From Schizochytrium sp. CCTCC M209059 (Eukaryota; Sar; Bigyra; Thraustochytrida; Thraustochytriidae): DNA of 64,000 bases. Shown here in pieces: positions 19,959 through 29,124 of the stretch. Each line of letters starts with the position of its first letter. Position 1 is the first letter of the stretch. Made by a program: the position numbers and the translations under genes. The stretch is from contig KN805388.1 of NCBI GenBank assembly GCA_000818945.1, forward strand, positions 275,420 through 339,419, in the 5' to 3' direction. The notes beneath the pieces were generated by a model. The model was not told where the DNA came from. It did not search any database and worked only from the letters and a program-made list of their open reading frames with translations.

Positions 19959-21590
19959 ATGAGCGGCGTGCTCTCCCTCGAGGGGCAGGGTGAGGATGAC
20001 GCCAATGCTGGACTGAACGGCCAGGTGTATGTGTCGCTGTCTTTAATTGCTGGCATGATTGTCTGGTTATTCATGCTCGCATGGCTCGCCGTCTTTCATG
20101 CGTACTCCAACAATCGGATGATCCGTATTCGCGGGTCATGGAACTCTTTGGGAATTGGGTCACTCTTGTGCTGCGCTTGCGCAATGTCTGCCGCTTTGTT
20201 CGTGAACGATCTCTTTGCATCCTGTTCGATTTCTGTGGTGCTCATGGTGGCGCCACTCGTGCCGCTGTGCCACAAGTTTGAGATTTTCCTTCTTCGGTTC
20301 CATCGGCTGTACCGCTTCAATGCGCACACTTCCGTCGTCACCTCGCAATCCTCCGACCCGAACACCTCGTTCAGATTTCGCACGCGACGAAATCATCGTC
20401 AGGAACTCCGGGCGCTCTGGGCCGTGAACATGTTCTTTGCTCTCTGTATGGTGAGTGCGTCCGCGCTCTACGTTGTCTCGGATGTCAATAGGCTCTCTGA
20501 GGACTCGTCATTGCAGAAAATCCCAAGAGATCTGGACCAGTGTCTCGGTACTTCTTACTACTTGCACATCGTGCTCGCCTCCTTTGGCATGAATGGACTG
20601 GTCATGGTGTACTTAATGCTGCCTATATTCCGGGAGATTTTAATGCATGCGCGCTCGGCGGCGGATTCACTGGGCCTGCGGCGCGCCCTTTTGCGCACTT
20701 GCATCAAGAGTCTTGTGAGCATCATTTTGCTCATCATTACTGGCTTTGCCATGTTCTTTGGCCTCCACGTGCGCTTTCCCGTGGGGGTGCTGGCTCTTGC
20801 ATTGTTTTCCGTCTTTGTAGACGTTATCATCATGCCCTGTATTCAGGCTGTCAAGGATATGCGCGAACAGCGAATGCTCGAAGCTGCAATGGAAAGCGGG
20901 GACGAGCTTGGGCTCGATCGGAGTGTGTCTTTGCTCAAGGCCTTCTTGCACAGCAAAGACGGATATGCTTCGGTGGCCGGCCATTTGCGAAAGGAACTCG
21001 GTCTGGAGACCCTCGAGTTCATCATTGCCGCTGTTCGATTTAAGCGGCGTTTCGGCAAATCCAAATCTGGTTCCAACAAATCGCCCGCCGCAAAGGCAAA
21101 ACGGACGAACGCAAAATCGACGAGGAGTGTTGGCGATAAGAATGAGCTGATGCGCACCGAGTGCATGCAAATCTTTCGCAAGTACATCTGGTCCAAGGCA
21201 GAGAATCAGATCAATCTCCCCGATATGTACATGCGAAAATTCGCGCCCTTGGAGGCCAAGCGGACGATTGGCGGCCTCAACAAGAGCACGCGTCATTTCG
21301 CGATTATTGCGGGGCCTTCGGCCGTCGCGCCAGCGCCAGCGCCGATGCCAGACGACTTTATCGTCACGCCTACTATTTTCGATGAGAGCGTGCGCGAGGT
21401 GCTCAACATGCTGTTCTACGACTCATTTCAGCGCTATCTGCAGAATCCGGCACAGCTTGCGCTCTGGGACAAATTCCAGCGCGAGATGGCTCACGTTCGC
21501 TCGCTCTCCGGCTTCCAACGTCGCTCTTCTTCTGTCAGCGGTTCCTTTGAAGATTCCAGCACTCCCTCTCACGTCCTGGAGGCAAGCTGA
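19959..21590 (+). CDS. Seven-transmembrane protein with C-terminal RGS domain
   Basis: 543 residues. The N-terminal half (about 20-300) has seven hydrophobic segments, starting VYVSLSLIAGMIVWLFMLAW and ending GVLALALFSVFVDVIIMP. The C-terminal half (about 320-510) is an RGS domain: SVSLLKAFLHSKDGY, then ETLEFIIAAVRFK, then a basic insertion, then CMQIFRKYIWSKAENQINLP, then VREVLNMLFYDSFQRYLQNP. RGS domains accelerate GTP hydrolysis by G-alpha. The arrangement matches Arabidopsis AtRGS1 and 7TM-RGS proteins of other protists, which hold G-protein signalling off until a ligand acts. The gene is intronless, and its stop codon is the first unit of a pentanucleotide repeat. The ligand is unknown. 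Confidence 0.85.
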   Translation: MSGVLSLEGQGEDDANAGLNGQVYVSLSLIAGMIVWLFMLAWLAVFHAYSNNRMIRIRGSWNSLGIGSLLCCACAMSAALFVNDLFASCSISVVLMVAPLVPLCHKFEIFLLRFHRLYRFNAHTSVVTSQSSDPNTSFRFRTRRNHRQELRALWAVNMFFALCMVSASALYVVSDVNRLSEDSSLQKIPRDLDQCLGTSYYLHIVLASFGMNGLVMVYLMLPIFREILMHARSAADSLGLRRALLRTCIKSLVSIILLIITGFAMFFGLHVRFPVGVLALALFSVFVDVIIMPCIQAVKDMREQRMLEAAMESGDELGLDRSVSLLKAFLHSKDGYASVAGHLRKELGLETLEFIIAAVRFKRRFGKSKSGSNKSPAAKAKRTNAKSTRSVGDKNELMRTECMQIFRKYIWSKAENQINLPDMYMRKFAPLEAKRTIGGLNKSTRHFAIIAGPSAVAPAPAPMPDDFIVTPTIFDESVREVLNMLFYDSFQRYLQNPAQLALWDKFQREMAHVRSLSGFQRRSSSVSGSFEDSSTPSHVLEAS

Positions 21591-21693
21591 AGTGAAGTGA
21601 AGTGAAGTGAAGTGAAGTAAAGTAAAAGTGTTGTGAAGCGAAGTGAAGTGAAGCGAAGTGAAGTGGAGTGAAGCGAAGTGAAGTGAAGTGAAG
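21588..21693 (+). repeat. AGTGA pentanucleotide microsatellite
   Basis: Imperfect GTGAA/GTAAA/GCGAA pentamers run from the stop codon of the 7TM-RGS gene into its 3' region. TGA recurs every five bases, so stops occur in all three plus frames. Confidence 0.9.
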
Positions 21694-22355
21694 CTCGTTG
21701 GCTTCGCAAAATCCCTTTGTCGCAAATTTATCGGTGGTACATACCACTTTTCTCACATTCTAGAGAGCTTCCTTCTTGCTTGATCCAATCTTCATTCCTT
21801 CATTCACGCACTCACCCCCTCATTCATAATCATTCTTTCTTCCATTCTTCCATTCGTTTATTAACCTAACCCGCTCACCGACCCCGCAGGGCTGCTCCGT
21901 TTCCTCCGCCGCGATCGCGCTCTCCCCATCCAGCTCTCTCTCTCCCCCTCTCGTTGTCTCTCTCTCCTCATCCTCGTCGTCTTGCTGCTGCCGCCCGCCC
22001 GTCTTCCCTTTTGCGTTGCGCACCGCCGGCCTATGAGCCAAATCCCTGCCAGTGCACCACCTCGATCAGTCGATCGATCAGTCGATCGATCAATGGCAGT
22101 CGGTGGCAGTCTGTCTGTCTGTCTGTGTGTCTGTGTGTCTGTGTGTCTGTGTGTCTGTGTGTCTGTGTGTCTGTCTGTGTGTCTGTGTGTCTGTGTGTCT
22201 GTGTGTCTGTCTGCAGTGTCTGTCTGGCCAGGCTGGGAAGGCAAGGAGCGGAGGCCAGACCTCGGCGCGGAAGGGCGCCGGAGAGGCCCTTGCGCAGCGC
22301 GCGGCGCGGCGCTGGCTGGCGGCGGGGCGCGGCAGAGCCGAGGCGCGAGCGGGCG
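21694..22355. other. Intergenic, microsatellites, up to assembly gap
   Basis: CATT-rich and CT-rich tracts, then a GATCGATC run (about 22066-22090) and a TGTC/TGTG array, then very GC-rich sequence. No domain is recognisable; the true 5' end of the cyclophilin gene is expected here or in the gap. Confidence 0.5.
22111..22214 (+). repeat. TGTC/TGTG microsatellite
   Basis: About 100 bases of alternating GTCT and GTGT units. All frames read through it, which creates artificial Cys/Val-rich ORFs. Confidence 0.9.
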
Positions 22356-22544
22356 NNNNNNNNNNNNNNNNNNNNNNNNNNNNNNNNNNNNNNNNNNNNN
22401 NNNNNNNNNNNNNNNNNNNNNNNNNNNNNNNNNNNNNNNNNNNNNNNNNNNNNNNNNNNNNNNNNNNNNNNNNNNNNNNNNNNNNNNNNNNNNNNNNNNN
22501 NNNNNNNNNNNNNNNNNNNNNNNNNNNNNNNNNNNNNNNNNNNN
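22356..22544. other. Assembly gap (189 N)
   Basis: Run of N inside or just before the cyclophilin gene. The sequence on both sides is extremely GC-rich. Confidence 0.99.
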
Positions 22545-23106
22545 GGCGGCGCTCGCGAAGCAGGACACGCTGCCGCCGGTCGCGAAGGAGGGCCACGTGC
22601 GCGCGCGCGCGTTCCTGGAGTTCTCCAGGCAGACCGAGAAGGTCGGCCGCGTGGAGGTCGAGCTCGCGGACGACATTGTGCCGGTGACGGCCGAGAACTT
22701 TTTGCGCCTCTGCGACGGGGACACCGCGCTGGCCGACGAAAAGTTCACGTACAAGGGCACAGAGCTGCACCAGATCATGCGCGATTCCTGGCTGCTCATG
22801 GGCGACGTCGGCCACAAAGACGGCCGTGGAGGCCATTCTGCCTTCGACTCCAAATATTTCGACGATGAGGGCTACTTTTTCAGACACGCCAAGCCGGGCA
22901 TCCTCAGCATGGCCAATGCTGGCGCGCACATGAACGCGAGCTGCTTCTTCATTACACTCAAACCCTGCCTGCACCTCGATGGCCGGCACGTCCCCTTTGG
23001 TCGGGTCACGAGCGGCATGGAAGTTCTCGAGGACCTTGCTGGCGATCTCATCGTCAAGGGCCGGCCGACGTCTCCCATCGTCATCTCTGACTGCGGCTCG
23101 TTATAG
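22545..23106 (+). CDS. Cyclophilin-type protein, divergent active site (5' partial)
   Basis: About 186 codons after the gap, of which about 160 form a cyclophilin beta-barrel: GRVEVELADDIVPVTAENF, then YKGTELHQIM, then KPGILSMANAGAHMNAS, then CFFITLKPCLHLDGRHVPFG, ending IVISDCGSL. Against human cyclophilin A, several peptidyl-prolyl isomerase residues are changed: Arg55 is Gln (ELHQIM), Phe60-Met61 are Trp-Leu, Gln63 is Met, Gln111 is Cys (NASCFF) and Trp121 is His or Leu. Phe113 and His126 remain. It therefore probably binds proteins or proline poorly as an enzyme and could act as a scaffold. The start codon is not visible, since it lies in the gap or upstream GC-rich sequence. Confidence 0.82.
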
Positions 23107-23488
23107 GTTAACCCGAATCAGACAAATTGAGGAAAAAAAAAAGTCAGAGAGGGCGAAAACTTTCATGCTTGCGACGATGGGAATGACGCTTTCCGCTCTC
23201 CCTTTCGCTTTTCGTTTTTGGGGAGTGAGTTGCCATCATGACGTTCTGACGCAAAAACTTGGGCCATTCTGTCAATCAATGCGTTAATTGACATCAAATA
23301 AGAAATACCCCCCCCCCCCCCTTTCTTTTCTTGTCTCCAATCTTTTTTTCACATGTCTCTTCAACCCCGCTCTCACCACCATCCAAAGAAAATAGTTGAC
23401 AATGCAATTCGCACTCTGCCAAAGCGATGATTAAAGGATTAAGAAACTCCCAAGGTCCTTTGCAAACAAATAATTAGAGGTTCCAAGG
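23107..23488. other. Intergenic, poly-C and poly-A runs
   Basis: Spacer between convergent genes with a run of 13-14 C near 23310. No gene seen. Confidence 0.5.
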
Positions 23489-25429
23489 TTAGGCTTGCTC
23501 GGATAATGTATTTGCTCGCGTTCTCGTTCTCGTTCTCGTTCGCTGCATGGCCCCCGCCGTATTTGATGACATGTACAAGGAGACACCAGAACTCCGCCGC
23601 AAAAGATCCCTCGACGTTGCCGCCGCCTCCGCAGCCGCTGTACTTCCGGCCGTGGACAAGGAAGGAGGAGAGTGCGAGAACGGAGTCGAAAATGAGGTAC
23701 GGTGATCCTCTGCGCTGCGGCAGCTCGGCCCCGGAGGCTCGTCCAGAAGCCAAAGTCCGTGCTCAATGAAAGCGTGTTCCACCACCGCAAGCATGCACAT
23801 ACCCACAACGTTGAGGTGCAGCACAACAAAGGAAAGCACGTAAACGACCGAGACGAACTGAGGGACGTCAGTGACGGCTTCGAGATCACGAAAAGTAGGC
23901 CAAATCTCGTCACCAAGGCAAAGTGAAAAGAGCGTAATTGCCGTGTTGCGCGCACTGCCAAAGCGCGAGACGCCGTCGCCGTAGAGCGCAACCCCTAAAA
24001 GCATGTAAGCAATCGTGATTGGCAAGACCCCCAACAGAGTTTTGAGCGCCTCGACGCGAGCCATCCGATTGACCTGCAAGAAAAGGTAATTAACGAGTCC
24101 GTATTCGGCATACTCAAGCAAGGAAATAAGATGAAGCGCGCAGCTCAAGCCAAGTAGGACTTTATTCGCGTCTGATCCGATGCCAAGCCCAAGCTGGTCC
24201 ACGAGGTCACGTTGGCCTGGCTGCTGCTGCCCCGCATCCACCATCTGAATAAGGGCATAAATAAGGCACGCAAGATCAGCAACGATGGCAAGCAGGTTCC
24301 AGATATTGAGAATGGTCAGCTTGTCGCGAAAGTTGACGTCCTGCCAGCACGGGCCGCCGGCGGAACAAGACGTGCCGCGCGCATGTTCCGTCAGCGCATC
24401 CTTGAGCCTCTGCAGCACCATGACTCCACGTGCGACACGCGCAATGCCTGTCAGCAAGTGCGCGAGCGTGGCCACACAAAGCCAGGCGTGAAGCCAAGCA
24501 AGCGACGTTCGCGCAGCTGTATGGTCAGCAAAATCACTGGCGAAGCACGTGTGCCCACCTTCGGAGGAAAGATGACCAAAAAATGGTCCTGCGCCCCTCT
24601 CTCGGCGAAAGCGCGCAACAAACAGCCAGCGCACGCACGGCTCGCTCAAGAGAATCCCTGGATCCGGATTGACCGACTCGAGCCACATGTCGAGATGCAC
24701 GGCCTCGAGGGTGTGCAGAAATCCTGAAATTTCTTCTCGAGACTGTGCTTTGCTAAGCGGTCCAAGATCGCGCGAGTTATGGACATTGTGCGCGATCTTA
24801 GTGCCATTGCGAAGCGTAAAGAGCAGGCACGGAAAGGGTAGCGAAGGACTTGCGGGAGAGCCTGCAACCATGATATAATCCACCGAGTTGACCTCAAGAC
24901 GAAAGTAGTTCCGTACGACGCGCGCAATCTGCTTGTGTGTCTGACTTGTATTGAATAATACAAAGTCGTTTGCGTGAAAATCCTCGGCGTCTAGCCCAAA
25001 GCCGCCATGCCGCGAGAATTCATCGTGCTGAAGAGCACCTCGAAAAAGCAGGTTATATGCATTGCGCTCGTAGCTCACCGAATTGCGCAGAATGCCAGCC
25101 TCGATCCAGAGTACGTAGCACATCAGCGAAGCGATGCAGAATCCGTGGACGAGGATGCGCGTCGGCCACACCCCGTAGCGGGCCCACCGCTCCCAGGGAC
25201 TTATCTCGATCTCCTCGAGCAGGTCTTCAGGCCCCGCCATGAGCGGGCCCGTTGCGCTCGAATAGCGCCGGCGACGTCGACGTCGGCTCCGATGCTCACG
25301 TTGGCTCGCCTCATCTCGCGCTGGCGTCTGTCTTCCAGATGTCGCGCCAGCTCGCCCGTCATCCAACCGGGTAGGCGCGCTCCGCGCGGTTCCCTGCGCT
25401 ATCATCGTTTGCTCTGCGCCGCCTGGCAT
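23489..25429 (-). CDS. Mucolipin (TRPML)-like cation channel
   Basis: 646 residues. A basic cytosolic N-terminus leads to a first TM (ILVHGFCIASLMCYVLWIEAG), then a luminal domain of about 250 residues, then five further TMs. The pore loop lies in FGSARNTAITLFSLCLGDEIW, where LGDEIW corresponds to the NGDDMF filter of animal mucolipins. The segment ILNIWNLLAIVADLACLIYAL matches mucolipin S3, and the TM1 plus large luminal loop plus pore order is that of TRPML/polycystin channels. Mucolipins release Ca2+, Fe2+ or Na+ from endolysosomes and are gated by PI(3,5)P2. The first usable ATG is 25429; ATG 25240 (MAGPEDLLEE), just before the first conserved block, is the alternative. The C-terminus has an RT-dipeptide repeat. 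Intronless. Confidence 0.78.
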   Translation of the reverse strand: MPGGAEQTMIAQGTARSAPTRLDDGRAGATSGRQTPARDEASQREHRSRRRRRRRYSSATGPLMAGPEDLLEEIEISPWERWARYGVWPTRILVHGFCIASLMCYVLWIEAGILRNSVSYERNAYNLLFRGALQHDEFSRHGGFGLDAEDFHANDFVLFNTSQTHKQIARVVRNYFRLEVNSVDYIMVAGSPASPSLPFPCLLFTLRNGTKIAHNVHNSRDLGPLSKAQSREEISGFLHTLEAVHLDMWLESVNPDPGILLSEPCVRWLFVARFRRERGAGPFFGHLSSEGGHTCFASDFADHTAARTSLAWLHAWLCVATLAHLLTGIARVARGVMVLQRLKDALTEHARGTSCSAGGPCWQDVNFRDKLTILNIWNLLAIVADLACLIYALIQMVDAGQQQPGQRDLVDQLGLGIGSDANKVLLGLSCALHLISLLEYAEYGLVNYLFLQVNRMARVEALKTLLGVLPITIAYMLLGVALYGDGVSRFGSARNTAITLFSLCLGDEIWPTFRDLEAVTDVPQFVSVVYVLSFVVLHLNVVGMCMLAVVEHAFIEHGLWLLDEPPGPSCRSAEDHRTSFSTPFSHSPPSLSTAGSTAAAEAAATSRDLLRRSSGVSLYMSSNTAGAMQRTRTRTRTRANTLSEQA

Positions 25430-26077
25430 GGCACATCTCAGCCTAAGCCTAGGCCTAGCTGGAACTTGAAGTTGAACGACGAAATGAGTGAGCATATACC
25501 ATGGCATACTACAGTTCCCTAAGCGTGACGGACTACGGATTCTCGCGCATGGGCCCGGCGTTGATGTGTATGCAGGCGAAACATATTTCTCTGAGCTTAA
25601 CATCCGCGAGCTCTTCGTACCTCGTGAGGAGCATGACGGCCACGACGTTATTGTCATCGTGGTCCCTCACGTCCGTGTCATGGCCAAAATTCCGACACTC
25701 CGAGCCGCGTCATGAGCCGTAGTGGTAACCTGCATCTCGGCGGCGAGTCGCCTCGTCCTGCTACAAGTCTTCGGCATTCATCGCGCCTGCAATATGTTTT
25801 CTCGAGTGAAGTATACATACATATACACGCGGGTTCAGGCCTGGGAAAGACCGGTGTATCATTCGCAGCATGCAAAAAAAGAAAAACAAACCAAGTTCCC
25901 GATAACTTTCAAGATCGGATGGGGTGATAGTACGTGCACAGTCATGCATTATTTCCTCTTTTCGCTCAGATGATCTGCAACAGTTCTACGTTCATTTTAT
26001 TTATTTTTCAATTGATTGAAACGCCATCTACCGAACGAGAAATGGTGTGCAAGTGCTGTCTGCGGTCGATGCTAGTC
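25430..26077. other. Intergenic, no gene recognised
   Basis: Spacer between the channel and lectin genes, both minus strand. Short unrelated frames only. Confidence 0.5.
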
Positions 26078-27154
26078 TCATTCCCAGGAAAAGGTAGAAA
26101 GTGGGTTCTCGCATGTGCCGATGTGAACATTAGTGCCGGGGCCAGTCTCCATATAAAGGCACTCTGCAGATTGCAGCTTGGACTTGATACGATTTCCGGC
26201 GACGGTCCACTCTGATTGAATGGTGCCACAGCTTCCCAGGTAGGCATTAAAGTCAGCGCCCCATTTCAGGCAGAGGTGCCTGTTATAGACCGACTTGATC
26301 TCGCCATTCTGGATATACCACCTCTGATTCCGACCGCCATGGCAATTCCAGGTAATTACATTGTTGTTCGCCATGTTCACGTCCAAACATTTCCCCTTGA
26401 TGTTGTTGTCAACTAAGCGGAGCTTGTTTCCCTTTCTGTAATTGAAGCACAGGTAGGGCTGAAATGTGTTGAGGCCATACACCTTGCGAGACCCGCACTT
26501 TTTGCAATTAAAAATTCCTTTCCAACACGTCTTGCACACTTCAGACCAATGGTTGAACTTTGCAAGTCCACCTGTGAGTTTTCCTGCAGGAACGACAATG
26601 CTTGAGCCGTCTTTGACGACAATATTCATAGCTTCGGCCCCCATCCGAAGAAAATCGGCAGTGGTGTCCCCAATTTCATTTGCGAGCCAGCCGAGCGGGT
26701 TGCCGCCGTTCAAAGAAAACGCTTCCTTTGCAAAGGCCTTGATCTTGTCCGCGAGACTGTAACGTTTGCCCCAGACTACAATGTCACACTTCCTTTCAAT
26801 CTCGCTTCGAACCCCTTGCATGTTGTTGAGAAGGGCCCGACGATCCGCCGCGCTAACGAAGGTCCGGAGATTGCGGTCACCATCGTGACTCTCGCTGGAC
26901 ATGTCGTCTTGAGCCTCGTCGATATTTTGCTGCTGAAGACCATGTTGATCATCAGTGGCAGTTGTCGCAAGGCGGCGGTCCGCGTTCGGATCCACGACGT
27001 CAGCGGCTCCGGGGATAAAGGTGAAGACGCCTGGACGCACCTCTGTGGGCATGGCCAATTGCGCCTCGGAAGTGTCGCTAGCAGTGGCATTCTCGTCTGC
27101 GCATGCAGCGACGACCATGCTGGCCATCATCACGCCATAAATGTTGATCTTCAT
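26078..27154 (-). CDS. Secreted beta-trefoil (ricin B-type) lectin-domain protein
   Basis: 358 residues. A signal peptide at about 1-19 (IYGVMMASMVVAACA) is followed by an acidic low-complexity stretch to about 100, then a helical region of unknown type (about 105-200) and a Cys-rich link (CKTCWKGIFNCKKC). The C-terminal part (about 225-358) is a beta-trefoil of the ricin-B lectin family: QPYLCFNYRKGNKLRLVDNN, KCLDVNMANNN, the QxW motif GRNQRWYIQNGEI, the degenerate QSEWTVAGNRIKSK, then CLYMETGPGTNVHIGTCEN. Such domains bind galactose-type glycans. There is no catalytic toxin domain; the middle region is unassigned. ATG 27154 is followed by a normal secretion signal. A glycan-binding or cell-surface role is inferred. 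Tandem-repeat DNA begins about 340 bp upstream. Confidence 0.82.
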   Translation of the reverse strand: MKINIYGVMMASMVVAACADENATASDTSEAQLAMPTEVRPGVFTFIPGAADVVDPNADRRLATTATDDQHGLQQQNIDEAQDDMSSESHDGDRNLRTFVSAADRRALLNNMQGVRSEIERKCDIVVWGKRYSLADKIKAFAKEAFSLNGGNPLGWLANEIGDTTADFLRMGAEAMNIVVKDGSSIVVPAGKLTGGLAKFNHWSEVCKTCWKGIFNCKKCGSRKVYGLNTFQPYLCFNYRKGNKLRLVDNNIKGKCLDVNMANNNVITWNCHGGRNQRWYIQNGEIKSVYNRHLCLKWGADFNAYLGSCGTIQSEWTVAGNRIKSKLQSAECLYMETGPGTNVHIGTCENPLSTFSWE

Positions 27155-27489
27155 CGCGCACCTTGCTTGGTCTTGCTTGCTTGTTGCTTCTCTTTTCTTT
27201 TCTTTTCTTGTCTAAGCTTTCGAGTTCGGGGTTTGCTTCGGCCCCGATTTTCTCTCCGCGCTGCGATCATGCTGGGCAATCCCATGGTGACTTTACTGCT
27301 AACAGTCGCAAACAAAGCCAGCGGTGGCCAAGAACCGCCGCTTTCTCAGCCCGGGCGGACGCTTTGGGAGCGAGAGCGCGCGGCTCCGTGCGTGGGTTCT
27401 CCCCACAGCCGACGCATGTCCTCACTGCAAAGGGGGTACTCGGGGTTTCATAGTGGGGGTATCCGTCCCACGCTGGCCGGGCTGTGCTC
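27155..27489. other. Lectin promoter region
   Basis: CTTTT-rich tract (about 27188-27208) just upstream of the lectin start, then GC-rich sequence leading into the 209-bp repeats. Confidence 0.45.
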
Positions 27490-27907
27490 GACGCAGCGCA
27501 ATGGCGCCGTTGCCAACATTGCCCGCTCACCAGCCACTAGAGGAGTGCCAGGCGGCCCCAAGGCCTCGTCGTCGCGCAGAACGAGCTCGCGTTGGCGATA
27601 ATTACAGGCCGTGGTAGTGAAGTTGCAAGTTCGGAATCTCGGACCCGCTCGGCTCTTTGCCTTCTTGGTAAGGCACGCGAGGACCCCGATTACCCCCAGA
27701 CGCAGCGCAATGGCGCCGTTGCCAACATTGCCCGCTCACCAGCCACTAGAGGAGTGCCAGACGGCCCCAAGGCCTCGTCGTCGCGCAGAACGAGCTCGCG
27801 TTGGCGATAATTTCAGGCCGTGGTGGTGAAGTTGCAAGTTCGGAATCTCGGACCCCCCCGGCTCTTTGCCTCCTTGGTAAGGCACGCGAGGACCCCGATT
27901 ACCCCAG
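27490..27907. repeat. Two tandem copies of a 209-bp unit
   Basis: GACGCAGCGCAATGGCGCCG begins at 27490 and again at 27699, a period of 209 bp; the copies differ at only a few positions. Each unit ends with CACGCGAGGACCCCGATTAC. A 66-72 codon frame is open in each unit but shows no domain. Confidence 0.9.
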
Positions 27908-28621
27908 GTAAACCTTGAGCTTTGTCACACCTCGGTACGAAACAGCATACGCATGCACAAATGCACGATCGATGACCATCTGGCCCGAGAAATTCGATCT
28001 TATCAAGCCTTTACTTGCTCTGCGGCGCGAGAAGACCCGTTCTCTCCAGTCTCTGACTAGCGCGTGCACGAGTGCATGCATGCTCAGTTAGGACAGAAAA
28101 AAAGCCACTGATCGAGGGCCTTTTCCTTGGAGAAAACTCGGTCCAAGATCGAGCTCTTGTGGTGGTGGGGAATCATGATCTTGATGAGGTCCGACTCGAC
28201 GAGCGCAGCTCTCACCTCGAACTTGTCGAGGGGCGGCTCGACAAGCACCCCGATTACCCCAGGTAAACCTTGAGCTTTGTCACACCTCGGTACGAAACAG
28301 CATACGCATGCGCAAATGCACGATCAATGGCCATCTCGCCCGAGACATTCGATCTTATCAAGCCTTTACTTGCTCTGCGGCGCGAGAAAACCCATTCTCT
28401 CTGGTCTCGGCTCGATCCGAGCCGCTGACCAACGCGTGCACGCATGCATGCGTGCTCAGGACAGAAAAAAAAGCCACTGATCGATGGGCCATTTCCTTGG
28501 AGAAAACTCGGTCCAAGATCGAGCTCTTGTGGTGGTGGGGAATCATGATCTTGATGAGGTCCGACTCGACGAGCTCAGCTCTCACCTCGAAGTTTTCGAG
28601 GTTCGGCTCGGCGAGCACAGC
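27893..28621. repeat. Two tandem copies of a 355-bp unit with coding-like minus strand
   Basis: CCCCGATTACCCCAGGTAAA starts at 27893 and 28248, a period of about 355 bp, with the second copy running to about 28620. On the minus strand both copies encode the same peptide (FEVRA-LVESDLIKIM; IPHHHKSSILDRVFSKE) with differing flanks. The repeated part is thus probably a duplicated exon or gene fragment. The second copy is preceded by a heptad-like LENLQDQVKAVLAE. The unit boundary CCCCGATTACCCC is shared with the neighbouring 209-bp repeat. Confidence 0.85.
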
Positions 28622-29124
28622 CTTCACCTGGTCTTGCAGGTTCTCAAGACGTTTGCACGTACAAGCTTCGCAGGCTGTCTACGCTTTCAGTTATAGGCTA
28701 GGAAGCAAGAATAGGAGATTAGGACTACGAAGATGCACGTGATCTTGAAAATGGATGACAAGAACATGAAATGGGACAGCTTGTGTCGTGGGCGCGATGG
28801 ATACGCACAAGCTCCGAAATGTGAGCAGACGGTATCTCTTACCGTGGATACAGACGACAATCAGGAATGTAAATGTATGAAATACCATCGATTGGTCCTC
28901 ACAGTTTTGTGAAAAGCTTGTGAAAAAGCTTGTGCAAAAGAAGATACAGGGAGAGGAGGAGTAGAAGGAGGCACGAAACAACACAGATATCTTGACTTTT
29001 CCTAATATTCTAAGGAAACAAAGGATCATCGGAAGGCGAAGGAGCCGCGAGAACGAAGAGTGCGCGAAACAAAATTAGCGCAGCGACGTACACATGGAAA
29101 CAGTAAAGAGGAGCGGCGCGAAAA
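28622..29124. other. Intergenic, no gene recognised
   Basis: AT-richer spacer after the repeats. Only short frames; includes the 3' region of the eight-repeat gene. Confidence 0.5.

Noticed and set aside
21861..22989. Long frames across the 189-N gap on both strands
   Set aside because: They exist only because N is read through and because the TGTC/TGTG array lacks stops; only the plus frame after the gap (cyclophilin) is real.
26078..27154. Calling the lectin gene a ricin-like toxin
   Set aside because: Only the beta-trefoil carbohydrate-binding domain is present; no N-glycosidase or other toxic domain is seen.
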